Assembly (NCBI GenBank): GCA_016199835.1
Contig: JACQFX010000027.1
Span: 57,320 to 121,319 of the forward strand
Reading direction: 5' to 3'
DNA length: 64,000 bases
Source of the DNA: Nitrosomonadales bacterium
GTDB lineage: Bacteria > Pseudomonadota > Gammaproteobacteria > Burkholderiales > Gallionellaceae
Of the stretch, positions 38,208 to 48,364 are shown one piece after another. Under the pieces are notes generated by a model. The model saw nothing but the letters and a program-made list of their open reading frames with translations. It ran no database searches and had not been told where the DNA came from. How positions within the stretch are numbered: the stretch's first letter is position 1; each line of letters begins with the position of its first letter. A program made the translations under genes and the position numbers.

Positions 38208-38493
38208 GATAGGTCTTCTCTACCGCGCTCTTGAGCTTCTGGCTGGGATGGAAAGTCACTACGCGCCGGGCGGTAATGGGTATCTCTTCACCCGTCTTCG
38301 GATTGCGCCCGGGACGCTGCGGCTTGTCGCGCAACTGGAAATTGCCGAAACCGGACAGTTTCACGCTTTCGCCGCTCTCCAGTTGAACACGGATCTCTTC
38401 AAAAAACGATTCCACCATATCCTTGGCCTCGCGCTTGTTCAGTCCGACCTTTTCGAACAACAGGTCGGCAAGTTCTGCTTTGGTCAATGTCAC
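38188..38493 (-). CDS. ihfA: Integration host factor alpha subunit
   Basis: IHF-alpha (101 residues), a DNA-bending nucleoid protein that pairs with IHF-beta. It has the [23 protein letters not shown] start, [20 protein letters not shown] beta-arm and [14 protein letters not shown]. It follows pheT by 10 bp, the standard arrangement in which pheST read into ihfA. Confidence 0.97.
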   Translation of the reverse strand: MTLTKAELADLLFEKVGLNKREAKDMVESFFEEIRVQLESGESVKLSGFGNFQLRDKPQRPGRNPKTGEEIPITARRVVTFHPSQKLKSAVEKTYHGKPHA

Positions 38494-38503
38494 TTTTCTC
38501 TCC

Positions 38504-40858
38504 TCATACGCGCAGTTGCGCGCCCTGTTTTTGTAATATCGCTGTCAGTCGCGTCATGCTTTTGTCTATTTCAGCGTCGGTCAGTGTTTTTTGAGTATCT
38601 TGCAACAACACCCGGAATGCAAGGCTTTTTTTGCCAGACTCCACACCTTTGCCACGATACAGGTCGAATAATGCGAGCTCGACTACGTAGCCCGCATTTT
38701 CGGCTTGCATCGCATCGAGCAAGGATTGCACCTCCACGCCCTCATCCACCACAACGGCAAGATCGCGCCGCACCGGCGGGAACTTCGACACCTCAACTGC
38801 GCGAGACACAGCGGCCTGTATCACGGCCGCCAGATCGACTTCGAACCACACTGCGGGCTGCGGCAAATCGTACTGTTGCTGCCACTGCGGATGCAACTCC
38901 CCTATCCAGCCCACGGCTTTTTCATTCAGCATGATCTGCGCCGAGCGTCCCGGATGCGACGCAGGATGGCTGGCCGCCAGAAAATTCGGGCGGGCGGGCG
39001 TGAACAGCGCCTCGACATCCGCTTTCACGTCGTAAAAATCCACGTTGCGAGCGGGCATGGCCCACTGCTCCGCCGACGCCGGACCATAACACAATCCAGC
39101 CACTCGCTCGTGCTGCACATAGCTTCCCGCTTCCAGCGTGAAGCAGCCGCCGATCTCGAACAGGCGCACACGCGGCTGCTTGCGCGCGAGGTTGGCTCGC
39201 AACGCCGCGAGCAACCCGCCCAGCAGGCTGCTGCGCATCACGCTCATCTGGCTGGCGATGGGATTCTTCAGGGCGATGGGGGCACTATTCCCGCACAGGT
39301 CGCGCTCCCATTCCGCCTCCACAAAAGCGTAGTTGATGGTTTCCTGATAATCGCGCAACACCAGCGCCTGGCGCAGTTCTGCCAGCGGGCGCTGCGTCTC
39401 GGTCTGCGCCAGCATGTTCATGGTCGCTTGCGGCGGCACGGGCAGTATTTTTTCATAGCCATGCACGCGCGCGACTTCCTCGATCAGGTCTTCCTCGATG
39501 GCAATGTCGAAACGATAGCTTGGCGGCGTCACGCTGAACTCATCGCCCTGCTGCTGAAACACCATGCCCAGTCGCACCAGTATCTGCGCGATCTCTTCCG
39601 CATCCAATGCCACACCCAGCACGCGCTGCACACGCGACACACGCAGCTTCACCGCATTGCGCTCAGGCAATACATTGCATACCTCGCTGACTGCTCCGGC
39701 CTGTCCGCCGCAGATATCGAGTATCAATTGCGTGGCGCGATCCAGCGCCAGTTGTGTGGCCGCGAAATCCACCCCGCGTTCGAAACGATAGGACGAGTCC
39801 GAGCCGAAACCCAAACGACGCGATTTCCCGACGATCACACCGGGCGCAAAAAATGCGCTCTCCAGAAAGATGTCCGTGGTCGCATCGTCCACCGCACTGT
39901 CTGCGCCGCCCATCACGCCCGCCAGTGCAACCGGCCCTTGCGCATCGGCAATCACCAGCATGTCGGCTTGCAGCTCCACTGTCTGCTCGTTGAGCAACTT
40001 GATCTTTTCACCGGCGCGCGCAAAGCGCACCTCGATGCCGCCTCGCAGCTTGTTCAGATCGAAAGCATGCAACGGTTGCCCCAGCTCCAGCAACACATAG
40101 TTGGTCACGTCCACCAATGCGCTGATGCTGCGCAAACCGCAACGCTCCAGACGCCGCACCATCCACGCCGGTGTTGCGGCGCCGGCATTGACGCCTGCGA
40201 TCACGCGCCCGGTATAACGCGGACAGGCTGTCGCCGCCGAAACTTTGATTTCGAATCTTCTGTCGCCCGTTTGCGCGAACGCAGGCTGAGGCAAGGGCGA
40301 CAAAACCGCCCCCGTCAATGCGGACACTTCGCGTGCGATGCCGTGCAAGGACAGGCAATCGCTGCGATTCGGCGTAAGCTTGAGCGTGAGCAGATGATCG
40401 TCTAGATCAAGATGCTCGCGTATGCTCTGCCCCACCACGGCATCGGCAGACAATTCCAGCAGCCCGCTGCTCTCTTCCGCCAGACCGAGCTCCTTGTCCG
40501 AACACATCATGCCGAAGGACGCGACGCCGCGCACTTTAGCCTGCTTTATTTCAATGCCGGGCAGCTTCGCGCCGACCAGCGCGCACGGCGCTTTCATACC
40601 GACGCTCACGTTCCCCGCGCCGCACACGATGTCCAGCGGCTCGGCCTGTCCGACATCCACCTTGAGCAGATTCAGGCGGTCGGCATCAGGATGCTTCTCC
40701 TTGCTCAATACCTGCGCCACGACGACTTTGTCGAACGCAGGCGCGACAGGCTCCATCGCCTCGACCTCGAGCCCGGCCATGGTCAACAGATGCGACAGCT
40801 CTTCGCTATTCAGCGATGGATTCGCCAAAGTGCGCAACCAGGATTCAGAGAATTTCAT
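38504..40858 (-). CDS. pheT: Phenylalanyl-tRNA synthetase beta subunit
   Basis: PheT (784 residues): N-terminal tRNA-binding OB domain (about residues 40-150), B3/B4 editing region, B5, a catalytic-like core, and the C-terminal FDX-ACB domain ([17 protein letters not shown] onward). It works as an alpha2-beta2 enzyme with PheS, whose gene ends 1 bp before it. Confidence 0.97.
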   Translation of the reverse strand: MKFSESWLRTLANPSLNSEELSHLLTMAGLEVEAMEPVAPAFDKVVVAQVLSKEKHPDADRLNLLKVDVGQAEPLDIVCGAGNVSVGMKAPCALVGAKLPGIEIKQAKVRGVASFGMMCSDKELGLAEESSGLLELSADAVVGQSIREHLDLDDHLLTLKLTPNRSDCLSLHGIAREVSALTGAVLSPLPQPAFAQTGDRRFEIKVSAATACPRYTGRVIAGVNAGAATPAWMVRRLERCGLRSISALVDVTNYVLLELGQPLHAFDLNKLRGGIEVRFARAGEKIKLLNEQTVELQADMLVIADAQGPVALAGVMGGADSAVDDATTDIFLESAFFAPGVIVGKSRRLGFGSDSSYRFERGVDFAATQLALDRATQLILDICGGQAGAVSEVCNVLPERNAVKLRVSRVQRVLGVALDAEEIAQILVRLGMVFQQQGDEFSVTPPSYRFDIAIEEDLIEEVARVHGYEKILPVPPQATMNMLAQTETQRPLAELRQALVLRDYQETINYAFVEAEWERDLCGNSAPIALKNPIASQMSVMRSSLLGGLLAALRANLARKQPRVRLFEIGGCFTLEAGSYVQHERVAGLCYGPASAEQWAMPARNVDFYDVKADVEALFTPARPNFLAASHPASHPGRSAQIMLNEKAVGWIGELHPQWQQQYDLPQPAVWFEVDLAAVIQAAVSRAVEVSKFPPVRRDLAVVVDEGVEVQSLLDAMQAENAGYVVELALFDLYRGKGVESGKKSLAFRVLLQDTQKTLTDAEIDKSMTRLTAILQKQGAQLRV

Positions 40859-40859
40859 A

Positions 40860-41927
<1,068 letters not shown>

Positions 41928-42287
41928 TTACGCGCCGAGGCTGGCTTTGGCTTGTGCAACAATCTGCGCGAACGCAGCCTTGTCGAACACAGCCAGATCG
42001 GCCAACACCTTGCGATCGATCTCGATCGCGGCTTTCTTCAGACCGTTCATGAACACGCTGTATGCCAGACCTTGCTCACGTGCAGCCGCATTGATACGCG
42101 CGATCCACAGCGTGCGGAACTGGCGCTTCCTTTGACGGCGGTCACGGTAAGCATATTGCCCGGCTTTCATCACCGCTTCTTTGGCGATGCGATACACGTT
42201 CTTGCGACGACCACGATAACCCTTGGCCTGATCCAGAACTTTCTTGTGGCGCGCGCGCGCCGTTACACCACGTTTAACTCTTGGCAT
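41928..42287 (-). CDS. rplT: 50S ribosomal protein L20
   Basis: L20 (119 residues), a 23S-binding assembly protein. It shows the [20 protein letters not shown] start and the [23 protein letters not shown] block. It lies 10 bp after rpmI in the thrS-infC-rpmI-rplT group; in many bacteria L20 represses this operon. Confidence 0.98.
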   Translation of the reverse strand: MPRVKRGVTARARHKKVLDQAKGYRGRRKNVYRIAKEAVMKAGQYAYRDRRQRKRQFRTLWIARINAAAREQGLAYSVFMNGLKKAAIEIDRKVLADLAVFDKAAFAQIVAQAKASLGA

Positions 42288-42297
42288 TTTCTACTCC

Positions 42298-42495
42298 TTA
42301 TGCGTATGGCATCATGGCGCGAACCGACGCCGTGTTGGTTGCGTGAACTTCAGCCGTACCGCGCAACTGACGTTTGTTCTTGGTGGTTTTCTTGGTGAGA
42401 ATGTGACGCTTGAACGCCTGCGAGCGCTTGACGCTGCCGCCCGCCCGCACCTTGAAGCGCTTGGCTGCGCCACTCTTGGTCTTCATCTTTGGCAT
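42298..42495 (-). CDS. rpmI: 50S ribosomal protein L35
   Basis: L35 (65 residues), with the [19 protein letters not shown] start and the [17 protein letters not shown] block. It is preceded by an AAAGGAG site. The 162-bp leader between infC and rpmI carries a terminator-like hairpin. Confidence 0.98.
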   Translation of the reverse strand: MPKMKTKSGAAKRFKVRAGGSVKRSQAFKRHILTKKTTKNKRQLRGTAEVHATNTASVRAMMPYA

Positions 42496-42543
42496 GACTA
42501 CTCCTTTATTTGATGACGCCGGGAGGTCCCTGACAGGAACACT

Positions 42544-42569
42544 TGAAAACCCGGAACCACTTGTCCGGG
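42544..42569 (-). terminator. Terminator-like hairpin between infC and rpmI
   Basis: On the minus strand CCCGGA-N8-TCCGGG followed by TTTTC. Lying between infC and rpmI, it may tune expression of rpmI-rplT or be part of an L20-responsive leader. Confidence 0.55.
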
Positions 42570-42657
42570 ACTGTTTTACTGCTAAATCATGCCGACCAGT
42601 CCCTTAATCGGCACGACACCTTGCTGGGGTTCGCAAGCTTACCACCAGCCTACATCT

Positions 42658-43176
42658 TTATTTCTTCTTGGGCGATAGCACCATCACCATCTGCCGACCT
42701 TCCATCTTGGGAAACTGCTCCACGATGCCGTGTTCGTCGAGATCGGTCCTGACCCGTTCCATCAGCTTCATCCCCAGGCTCTGGTGCGCGATCTCGCGGC
42801 CCCGGAAGCGCAAGGTGATCTTGGTCTTGTCACCCTCATCCAGGAAGCGGATCAGATTTCGCAACTTGATGCTGTAATCGCCTTCATCCGTACTGGGGCG
42901 AAACTTCACTTCCTTGATCTGTATCTGCTTCTGTTTGAGCTTGGCCTCGTGCTGCTTCTTGCTTTCGGCATATTTGAACTTGCCGAAATCCATGATGCGG
43001 CACACCGGCGGTTCCGCCAGCGGTGCGATCTCCACGAGATCCAGCTCCGCCACCTCGGACAGGCGCAATGCTTCCGCAATGGCCACAATGCCGACCTGCT
43101 CTCCTTCTGCACCTATGAGCCGCACATTGGGTGCCGTTATCTGCTCATTAAGTCGCTGCGCTTTATCTTGTGCTAT
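42658..43176 (-). CDS. infC: Translation initiation factor IF-3, non-AUG start
   Basis: IF-3 (172 residues if begun at 43176) monitors start-codon choice on the 30S subunit. The N-terminal domain has [21 protein letters not shown] and the C-terminal domain has [15 protein letters not shown] and [10 protein letters not shown]. The first in-frame ATG/GTG/TTG would cut off the first helix, so translation must start at the ATA at 43176 (AAGGGG 7 nt upstream) or the ATT at 43182. Rare initiation codons in infC are the known basis of IF-3 autoregulation (AUU in E. coli). It lies 19 bp after thrS. Confidence 0.92.
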   Translation of the reverse strand: MAQDKAQRLNEQITAPNVRLIGAEGEQVGIVAIAEALRLSEVAELDLVEIAPLAEPPVCRIMDFGKFKYAESKKQHEAKLKQKQIQIKEVKFRPSTDEGDYSIKLRNLIRFLDEGDKTKITLRFRGREIAHQSLGMKLMERVRTDLDEHGIVEQFPKMEGRQMVMVLSPKKK

Positions 43177-43195
43177 TGCAATTCCCCTTCAAAAT

Positions 43196-45109
43196 TTAAG
43201 CCGCACCAAGCGTATGCAGTTCGGATTTCAGGCGCTGTATCAGCGCTTCCACCGGCATCTGCCCAAGGTCTTCACCACTACGGGATCGTACAGCCACGAG
43301 ACCTGCGTCCTTTTCCTTATCGCCCACGATTAACTGATAAGGTAGTTTTTGCAGGCTATGTTCGCGTATTTTATAGGTAATCTTCTCATTGCGCAAATCC
43401 TGCTGCACGCGGAAGCCCGCCGCACGCAAAATCTCGCTCACCGAGGCGGCATAATCCTCCTGCGCCTGCGAGATATTCATCACCACCATCTGCACCGGCG
43501 CCAGCCATAGCGGCAATGCCCCGGCATGATTCTCGACCAGGATGCCGATGAAGCGCTCCAGCGAACCGAGTATCGCGCGATGCAGCATCACCGGCACTTT
43601 GCGCGTGTTGTCCTCATCCACGAATTCGGCGCCGAGACGGCCCGGCATGGAGAAGTCCACCTGTATCGTGCCGCACTGCCAGGAGCGCCCGATGGCATCC
43701 TTGATGTGGAACTCGATCTTCGGTCCGTAGAACGCGCCCTCGCCCGGCAACTCGATCCAAGTCATGCCAGAAGCACGCAACGCTGCGCGCAGGGCGTCTT
43801 CGGACTTGTCCCAGATTTCTTCGGAGCCGACCTTGCTGTCCGGGCGCAGCGCCAGCTTCACCGCCACGTCGTGAAAACCGAAATCCTTGTACACCTTCAG
43901 CACCAGTGCATTGAACGCCGTCACCTCGGACTCAATCTGCTCTTCGGTACAGAAAATGTGGCCATCGTCCTGCACGAATCCGCGCACGCGCATCAACCCA
44001 TGCAAGCCGCCGGATGGTTCGTTGCGATGGCACGATCCGAACTCGCCGTAGCGCAACGGCAGCTCGCGATACGAGCGCAGATCGGCATTGAACACCTGCA
44101 CGTGGCCGGGGCAATTCATCGGCTTGATCGCGTAGTCGTGCTTCTCCGACTCGGTGGTGAACATGTTGGCCTTGTAGTGCTCCCAGTGGCCGGACTTTTC
44201 CCACAGCACGCGATCGATAATCTGCGGGCAGCGCACTTCCTGATAACCGTTATCCAGATACACGCGGCGCATGTACTGCTCGATCACCTGCCACATCGCC
44301 CAGCCCTTGGGATGCCAGAACACCATGCCCGGCGCTTCGTCCTGCATGTGGAACAGGTCGAGCAGCTTGCCCAACTTGCGATGGTCGCGCTTCTCTGCCT
44401 CTTCGAGGCGATGCAGATAAGCATCGAGGTCTTCCCTCTTCGCCCAGGCCGTGCCGTAGATACGTTGCAGCATCTCGTTCTTCGAGTCGCCGCGCCAATA
44501 AGCGCCCGCCACTTTCATCAACTTGAACGCCTTGAGCTTGCCGGTAGACGGCACGTGCGGGCCACGACACAGATCGGTGAACTCGCCCTCGCTATACAAG
44601 GACACATCCTGATCGGCGGGAATCGACTCGATGATCTCGGCCTTGTACTTCTCGCCTATGGATTTGAAATAAGCGACCGCCTCGTCACGCGGCAATACTT
44701 TGCGCGTGACCGGCAAATCCTTCTTGGACAACTCCGCCATGCGCTTCTCGATGGCCGCCAAATCTTCCGGCGTAAACGGACGCGAATAGGCGAAGTCGTA
44801 ATAGAAACCGTTCTCGATCACCGGACCTATGGTCACCTGCGCTTCGGGGAACAGCTCCTTCACCGCATACGCCAGCAAGTGCGCGGTGGAATGGCGGATC
44901 AGGTCAACGCCATCCTCGTCCTTGTCGGTGACAATGGCGAGTTTGGCATCGGCAGAAATCAGGTGCGAGGTATCCACCAGCGTCCCGTCTACCTTGCCCG
45001 CCAGCGCCGCACGCGCCAGGCCCGCACCTATGCTGGCCGCGACTTCCGCGACCGTGACGGGTTGCGCAAAACTGCGCTGTGAGCCATCCGGCAAAGTAAT
45101 GACTGGCAT
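43196..45109 (-). CDS. thrS: Threonyl-tRNA synthetase
   Basis: ThrRS (637 residues): TGS domain ([19 protein letters not shown] start), editing domain ([15 protein letters not shown], near residue 75), catalytic core with [10 protein letters not shown] (zinc-binding Cys), [22 protein letters not shown] and the C-terminal anticodon-binding domain. It leads the thrS-infC-rpmI-rplT block and follows a tRNA-Val gene. Confidence 0.97.
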   Translation of the reverse strand: MPVITLPDGSQRSFAQPVTVAEVAASIGAGLARAALAGKVDGTLVDTSHLISADAKLAIVTDKDEDGVDLIRHSTAHLLAYAVKELFPEAQVTIGPVIENGFYYDFAYSRPFTPEDLAAIEKRMAELSKKDLPVTRKVLPRDEAVAYFKSIGEKYKAEIIESIPADQDVSLYSEGEFTDLCRGPHVPSTGKLKAFKLMKVAGAYWRGDSKNEMLQRIYGTAWAKREDLDAYLHRLEEAEKRDHRKLGKLLDLFHMQDEAPGMVFWHPKGWAMWQVIEQYMRRVYLDNGYQEVRCPQIIDRVLWEKSGHWEHYKANMFTTESEKHDYAIKPMNCPGHVQVFNADLRSYRELPLRYGEFGSCHRNEPSGGLHGLMRVRGFVQDDGHIFCTEEQIESEVTAFNALVLKVYKDFGFHDVAVKLALRPDSKVGSEEIWDKSEDALRAALRASGMTWIELPGEGAFYGPKIEFHIKDAIGRSWQCGTIQVDFSMPGRLGAEFVDEDNTRKVPVMLHRAILGSLERFIGILVENHAGALPLWLAPVQMVVMNISQAQEDYAASVSEILRAAGFRVQQDLRNEKITYKIREHSLQKLPYQLIVGDKEKDAGLVAVRSRSGEDLGQMPVEALIQRLKSELHTLGAA

Positions 45110-45128
45110 ATCCGTTCTCTGAAATACA

Positions 45129-45149
45129 AAGTGCGGCAGAGCCGCACTT
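45129..45149 (-). terminator. Terminator after tRNA-Val
   Basis: A perfect 9-bp stem AAGTGCGGC-TCT-GCCGCACTT followed by TGTATTT on the minus strand, between the tRNA 3' end and thrS. Confidence 0.75.
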
Positions 45150-45156
45150 CATTTGT

Positions 45157-45233
45157 TGGTAGGCGCGATTGGACTCGAACCAACGACCCCCACCATGTCA
45201 AGGTGGTGCTCTAACCAGCTGAGCTACGCGCCT
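45157..45233 (-). tRNA. tRNA-Val (anticodon GAC)
   Basis: A 77-nt tRNA including an encoded CCA end. Acceptor AGGCGCG pairs with CGCGCCT; the D arm is GCTC/GAGC; the anticodon stem CCACC/GGTGG surrounds loop TTGACAT, giving GAC; the T arm is GTTGG-TTCGAGT-CCAAT. Confidence 0.97.
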
Positions 45234-45297
45234 GTAAAAGGCCGCGCATTGTAACCGAACTCCACGCGCGGTTCAATGCAAGAGTTCGCCGACGCAA

Positions 45298-47808
45298 TCA
45301 CCAGACAGTTTGCAGCACCTGCAACGGCGACATCCGTACTATTTGCCGCGTCGCCAACCAGCCCGCCAAAGCCACTGTGGTCATGCCGCCGCCCACACCT
45401 GCCAGCCAGATCGCAGCACCCGGATGGTAGGGAATCTCCAGCACTCTGATTGCCAATATCCAGCCCAGCAAACTTGCGCCGCCTGCCGCAAACAGACCGC
45501 TGAGCGCACCCAGCGTAGCAAATTCGGTAAGATGCAAATGCCGCAGATAATGACTGTCCGCGCCCAGTGTGCGCAGGATGGCGGCCTGGTGGATGCGCTC
45601 GTCCTGCGTGGCCAGCAGCGCGGCATACAGCACGGCCATGCCGGAGAGCAGCGTGAACATAAACACCGCGCTCATGGTCTGCGCGATCTGGTCCATGATG
45701 CGGCGCACCTGTCCTATCATCTGCTCGGTATCGATCAGCAGCAGGTTGGGGAAATTTTTTATCAAGGCGTTCGCTGCCTGCGCCTTGGCCGCCGGCAAAT
45801 AAAAGCTGGTGATGTAGCTGGCAGGAAAATCTTCCAGCATGCCGGGCGCGGCGATCACGAAAAAATTTACCTGCATGGAATCCCATTGCACCTTGCGCAG
45901 GCTCGTCACTTTCGCGCTGAACTGCGTGCCGGCCACATCGTAGGTCAGCGTGTCGCCCATGTGAATGTTCAAAGTCTTGGCGATGCCCTCCTCTACCGAC
46001 AGCTCGGATGTCGCCCCCGGTTTGAACCATACGCCCTGCACCAGCTCGTTGTTCTTCGGCTGGTCATTCATCCACGACAGATTCGTCTCGCGTTCCACCA
46101 GCCCGCGCGCGCGCGGATCGGGGTAATCATCGCCGCTGATCGCGTGTTGATTGATCGCAATCAATCGCCCGCGCACCATGGGAAATAATTCCGGCTGCGA
46201 TAATTGCTGTTGTGCAAAAAAATCCTGAATTGCCGCGCGCTGATCCGGCTGGATGTTGACGATAAAACGGTTAGGCGCATCCGGCGGCAGGCGCGAACGC
46301 CAGCTATCCATCAGATCGGCGCGCACAAAGGTGAGCAGCAGCAAAGCCATGCCACCCAGACTGAGTGCAACGATCTGCACCGCGTTGCTGCGCCCGTGCC
46401 GCGCCATATTGGAGAAGGCGTGATGTCCGAATTTCGCCAGTGCGCGCAGCATGAGCCACGCCAGCAAACCAAACAGCAACAAGCCCGCCAGCAATCCACC
46501 CAGCACGGTCAACCCTAATTTCAGCGAACCGGCTTGCCACAGGAACAGCGCACATAGCACCGCACCGCCCGAGGCATACAGCAACCATGCGCTCGCCTCC
46601 GGTGCGCCCAGTTCGCGGCGGATCACCCGCAACGGCGACACGCTTTTCAATTGCCATAGCGGCAGGAAAGCGAAACCCAGCAACAAAGCCATGCCGCTGG
46701 CAGCCGCCTGCCACAAGGGCGTCCAGCCTGGCGCAGGCAAAGCCGCTTCGCGCATGGAAGCGATGGACTCCACCAGCATGGCCTGCGCCGCATAGCCGAG
46801 CAGCCCGCCCAGCAGCACCGACCCAACGCCCAGCAACAGAAACTGATACAGGAATATGCGCAGCACCTGCGATTGCTCTGCGCCGAGGCAGCGCATCATG
46901 GCGCAACTATCCAGATGGCGCGCGATGAAATGACGCGCAGCCAATGCGAGCGCCACACCCGCCAGCACCACGGCGGTAAGCGCAGCCAGTCCGAGGAAAT
47001 GCTCGGCGCGTTCCAGCGCAGTGCGTATCTCGGGCCGCGCATCGCGCACATCCTCCAGCTTCTCGCCCATACCCAGCCGCCCTTGCAACCATGCACGCAG
47101 TTCGGCCACCTGCTGCGCCTCGCCCGCCACCAGCAAACGATAATTGATGCGGCTGCCTTCCTGCACCAGGCCTGTTGCAGGCAGATCCGCCGCATTCAAA
47201 ATCACACGCGGTGCAAAACTCGCAAACCCCACCGACTGATCCACATCGCGCACCACCTGTGCCGCAAGACGCAGATGCAGCGCGCCTATGCCCACCTCAT
47301 CGCCGAGTTGCAATCCCAGCCGTTGCATCAGCCGCGCATCCGCCCACAGCGTACCGCGAAGGGGAATTAATGATTGATTTCCTCGTTCGCCTCCTCGCCC
47401 GCTTGCGGGAGAGGATTGAGGAGAGGATTTGCGATTACCTGCACCATCATCAATAACAATCTTCCCTCGCAACGGATACCCTTCCCCTACCGCCAACACC
47501 TCCGCGAGTACACTCAGCTCTTTACCTGCCGCCATGCTCGGGAAACCTGCCGTCTCCACCACGCGCAGTCCGCGCTGCCGCGCCGCATCACGGTAAGCAG
47601 GCGGCAATGGCCGCGTCGAAGAAACGCGCAGATCCGCCCCCAACAAACTGGTCGCCTCCTGTTGCAGCGCCAGCCGCACTCTGTCGGCGAACAGCCCCAC
47701 CGTGGCAATGCTACCCACCGCCAGCACCAGCGCGATCAGCAGCACGCGCCACTCCCCGGCGCGCCAGTCGCGGCGAAGCAAGTTGAGGGAGAGGCGGAGG
47801 AGGTTCAC
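45298..47808 (-). CDS. ybbP: YbbP-like ABC permease (FtsX family), start altered by insertion
   Basis: An 836-residue permease of the FtsX/MacB family with an N-terminal helix, a large periplasmic domain, several helices in the middle (about residues 285-500), a second periplasmic domain and three C-terminal helices. With YbbA it forms a putative type VII-like ABC complex, possibly for lipoproteins or envelope lipids. It now starts with GTG at 47808, overlapping the stop of a DUF559 gene (GTGA). A copy of its first 67 bp with an ATG lies 514 bp upstream beyond that gene, so the original start was displaced. Residues about 123-147 are encoded by an inserted hairpin repeat. Whether it is still functional is unclear, but the frame is intact. 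Confidence 0.88.
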   Translation of the reverse strand: MNLLRLSLNLLRRDWRAGEWRVLLIALVLAVGSIATVGLFADRVRLALQQEATSLLGADLRVSSTRPLPPAYRDAARQRGLRVVETAGFPSMAAGKELSVLAEVLAVGEGYPLRGKIVIDDGAGNRKSSPQSSPASGRGGERGNQSLIPLRGTLWADARLMQRLGLQLGDEVGIGALHLRLAAQVVRDVDQSVGFASFAPRVILNAADLPATGLVQEGSRINYRLLVAGEAQQVAELRAWLQGRLGMGEKLEDVRDARPEIRTALERAEHFLGLAALTAVVLAGVALALAARHFIARHLDSCAMMRCLGAEQSQVLRIFLYQFLLLGVGSVLLGGLLGYAAQAMLVESIASMREAALPAPGWTPLWQAAASGMALLLGFAFLPLWQLKSVSPLRVIRRELGAPEASAWLLYASGGAVLCALFLWQAGSLKLGLTVLGGLLAGLLLFGLLAWLMLRALAKFGHHAFSNMARHGRSNAVQIVALSLGGMALLLLTFVRADLMDSWRSRLPPDAPNRFIVNIQPDQRAAIQDFFAQQQLSQPELFPMVRGRLIAINQHAISGDDYPDPRARGLVERETNLSWMNDQPKNNELVQGVWFKPGATSELSVEEGIAKTLNIHMGDTLTYDVAGTQFSAKVTSLRKVQWDSMQVNFFVIAAPGMLEDFPASYITSFYLPAAKAQAANALIKNFPNLLLIDTEQMIGQVRRIMDQIAQTMSAVFMFTLLSGMAVLYAALLATQDERIHQAAILRTLGADSHYLRHLHLTEFATLGALSGLFAAGGASLLGWILAIRVLEIPYHPGAAIWLAGVGGGMTTVALAGWLATRQIVRMSPLQVLQTVW
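47391..47428. repeat. Hairpin repeat inside ybbP
   Basis: CTCGCCCGCTTGCGGGAGAGG followed by ATTGAGGAGAGG is a copy of the hairpin repeat that bounds the DUF559 element, in the same orientation as the 47811 copy. It adds about 25 residues (SSPQSSPASGRGGERG) to a periplasmic loop without breaking the frame. Confidence 0.75.
47741..47807. repeat. 67-bp direct repeat, copy A (5' end of ybbP)
   Basis: Matches 48255-48321 with six differences in 67 bp. Copy A is the first 22 codons of the present ybbP without its first base. Confidence 0.9.
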
Positions 47809-48203
47809 ACCTCTTCCCCTCGCCCGTTTACGGGAGAGGGGCCTGGGGAGAGGGTCTCGGAGGAACCAGCCTTACTGGACAGCGCAAGCCGTATCCGCTC
47901 CAACACACCGTCTGTTTCACTCATCAGTTCGTTGTTCCAAAATCGCAGCACTGTATATCCCTGACTGCGCAACCACGAATCCCGCTCCTGGTCGTATTCG
48001 ATATTCTCCGCATGTTGCCCGCCATCCAGCTCGATAATCAACTTCTCTTCCAGACAAATAAAGTCCACCACGTAACGCCCCAGAGGTTTTTGCCTCTTGA
48101 ATTTGCTCCCCATGAAACGATGCGCGCGCAAGTGATACCACAGCTTTTGTTCAGCATCGGTTTGTGTACGGCGCAAAGCCTTGGCATTATCCAGCAAACT
48201 CAT
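47805..48203 (-). CDS. DUF559 domain endonuclease-like protein
   Basis: A 132-residue protein of the DUF559 family, related to very-short-patch-repair and other PD-(D/E)XK nucleases. Seen are LRRTQTDAEQKLWYHLRAHRF, GSKFKRQKPLGRYVVDF, then the catalytic-like E-ELDGGQH (LIIELDGGQHAE), and SQGYTVLRFWNNEL. The ATG at 48203 overlaps the stop of a truncated ybbP 5' fragment (ATGA), and its own stop overlaps the GTG of ybbP (GTGA). Its last 18 residues (SPGPSPVNGRGEE) are encoded by the flanking hairpin repeat. Family members are small and often found among repeats; the biological role is not established. Confidence 0.85.
   Translation of the reverse strand: MSLLDNAKALRRTQTDAEQKLWYHLRAHRFMGSKFKRQKPLGRYVVDFICLEEKLIIELDGGQHAENIEYDQERDSWLRSQGYTVLRFWNNELMSETDGVLERIRLALSSKAGSSETLSPGPSPVNGRGEEV
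47811..47855. repeat. Left hairpin repeat of the DUF559 unit
   Basis: Contains CCCCTCGCCCG-TTTA-CGGGAGAGGGG and a trailing CCTGGGGAGAGGG. It is the inverted counterpart of 48209-48250 and a relative of 47391-47428. Confidence 0.8.
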
Positions 48204-48208
48204 GCTCG

Positions 48209-48250
48209 CCCTCTCCCCTGCCCCTCTCCCACAAGTGTGAGAGGGGAAAT
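48209..48250. repeat. Right hairpin repeat of the DUF559 unit
   Basis: CCCTCTCCCCTGCCCCTCTCCCAC followed by AAGTGTGAGAGGGG, the reverse-complement relative of 47811-47855. Confidence 0.8.
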
Positions 48251-48254
48251 GCAC

Positions 48255-48321
48255 AGCACGCGCCACTCCCCGGCGCGCCAGTCGCGACGCAGGAGATTGA
48301 GGGAGAGGCGGAAGAGGTTCA
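48255..48321. repeat. 67-bp direct repeat, copy B (5' end of ybbP)
   Basis: The upstream copy of the repeat at 47741-47807, adjoining the original ATG at 48322. Confidence 0.9.
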
Positions 48322-48364
48322 TTTTCTTGTGTGTGGTAGTTTAGGGCATGCACTGCTATGAAGA

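Larger units (their letters stand above)
47808..48254. mobile_element. Putative DUF559 element with inverted hairpin ends
   Basis: A 447-bp unit lying exactly between two direct copies of the ybbP 5' end. Its ends are inverted copies of a palindromic repeat (47811-47855 and 48209-48250), and its only gene is the DUF559 protein. The structure suggests an inserted element, but no transposase is present and the 67-bp flanking repeats are long and diverged for a target-site duplication, so the mechanism is open. Confidence 0.5.
48200..48322 (-). pseudogene. Truncated 5' fragment of ybbP
   Basis: ATG at 48322 opens MNLFRLSLNLLRRDWRAGEW, nearly identical to the ybbP N terminus, then runs into the hairpin repeat and stops after 40 codons. 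The stop TGA overlaps the DUF559 start (ATGA). This is probably the original ybbP start, now cut off from the rest of the gene. Confidence 0.8.

Noticed and set aside
38705..40405. 566-codon plus-strand open frame opposite pheT
   Set aside because: An antisense shadow caused by high GC in codon positions; its translation has no domain pattern, whereas pheT on the other strand is a full-length conserved protein.
43526..45082. 518-codon plus-strand frame opposite thrS
   Set aside because: Same reason: low-complexity His/Arg/Leu-rich shadow of thrS.
47391..48250. Three similar hairpin repeats as a CRISPR array
   Set aside because: The copies are palindromic, differently oriented and irregularly spaced, with a gene between them.
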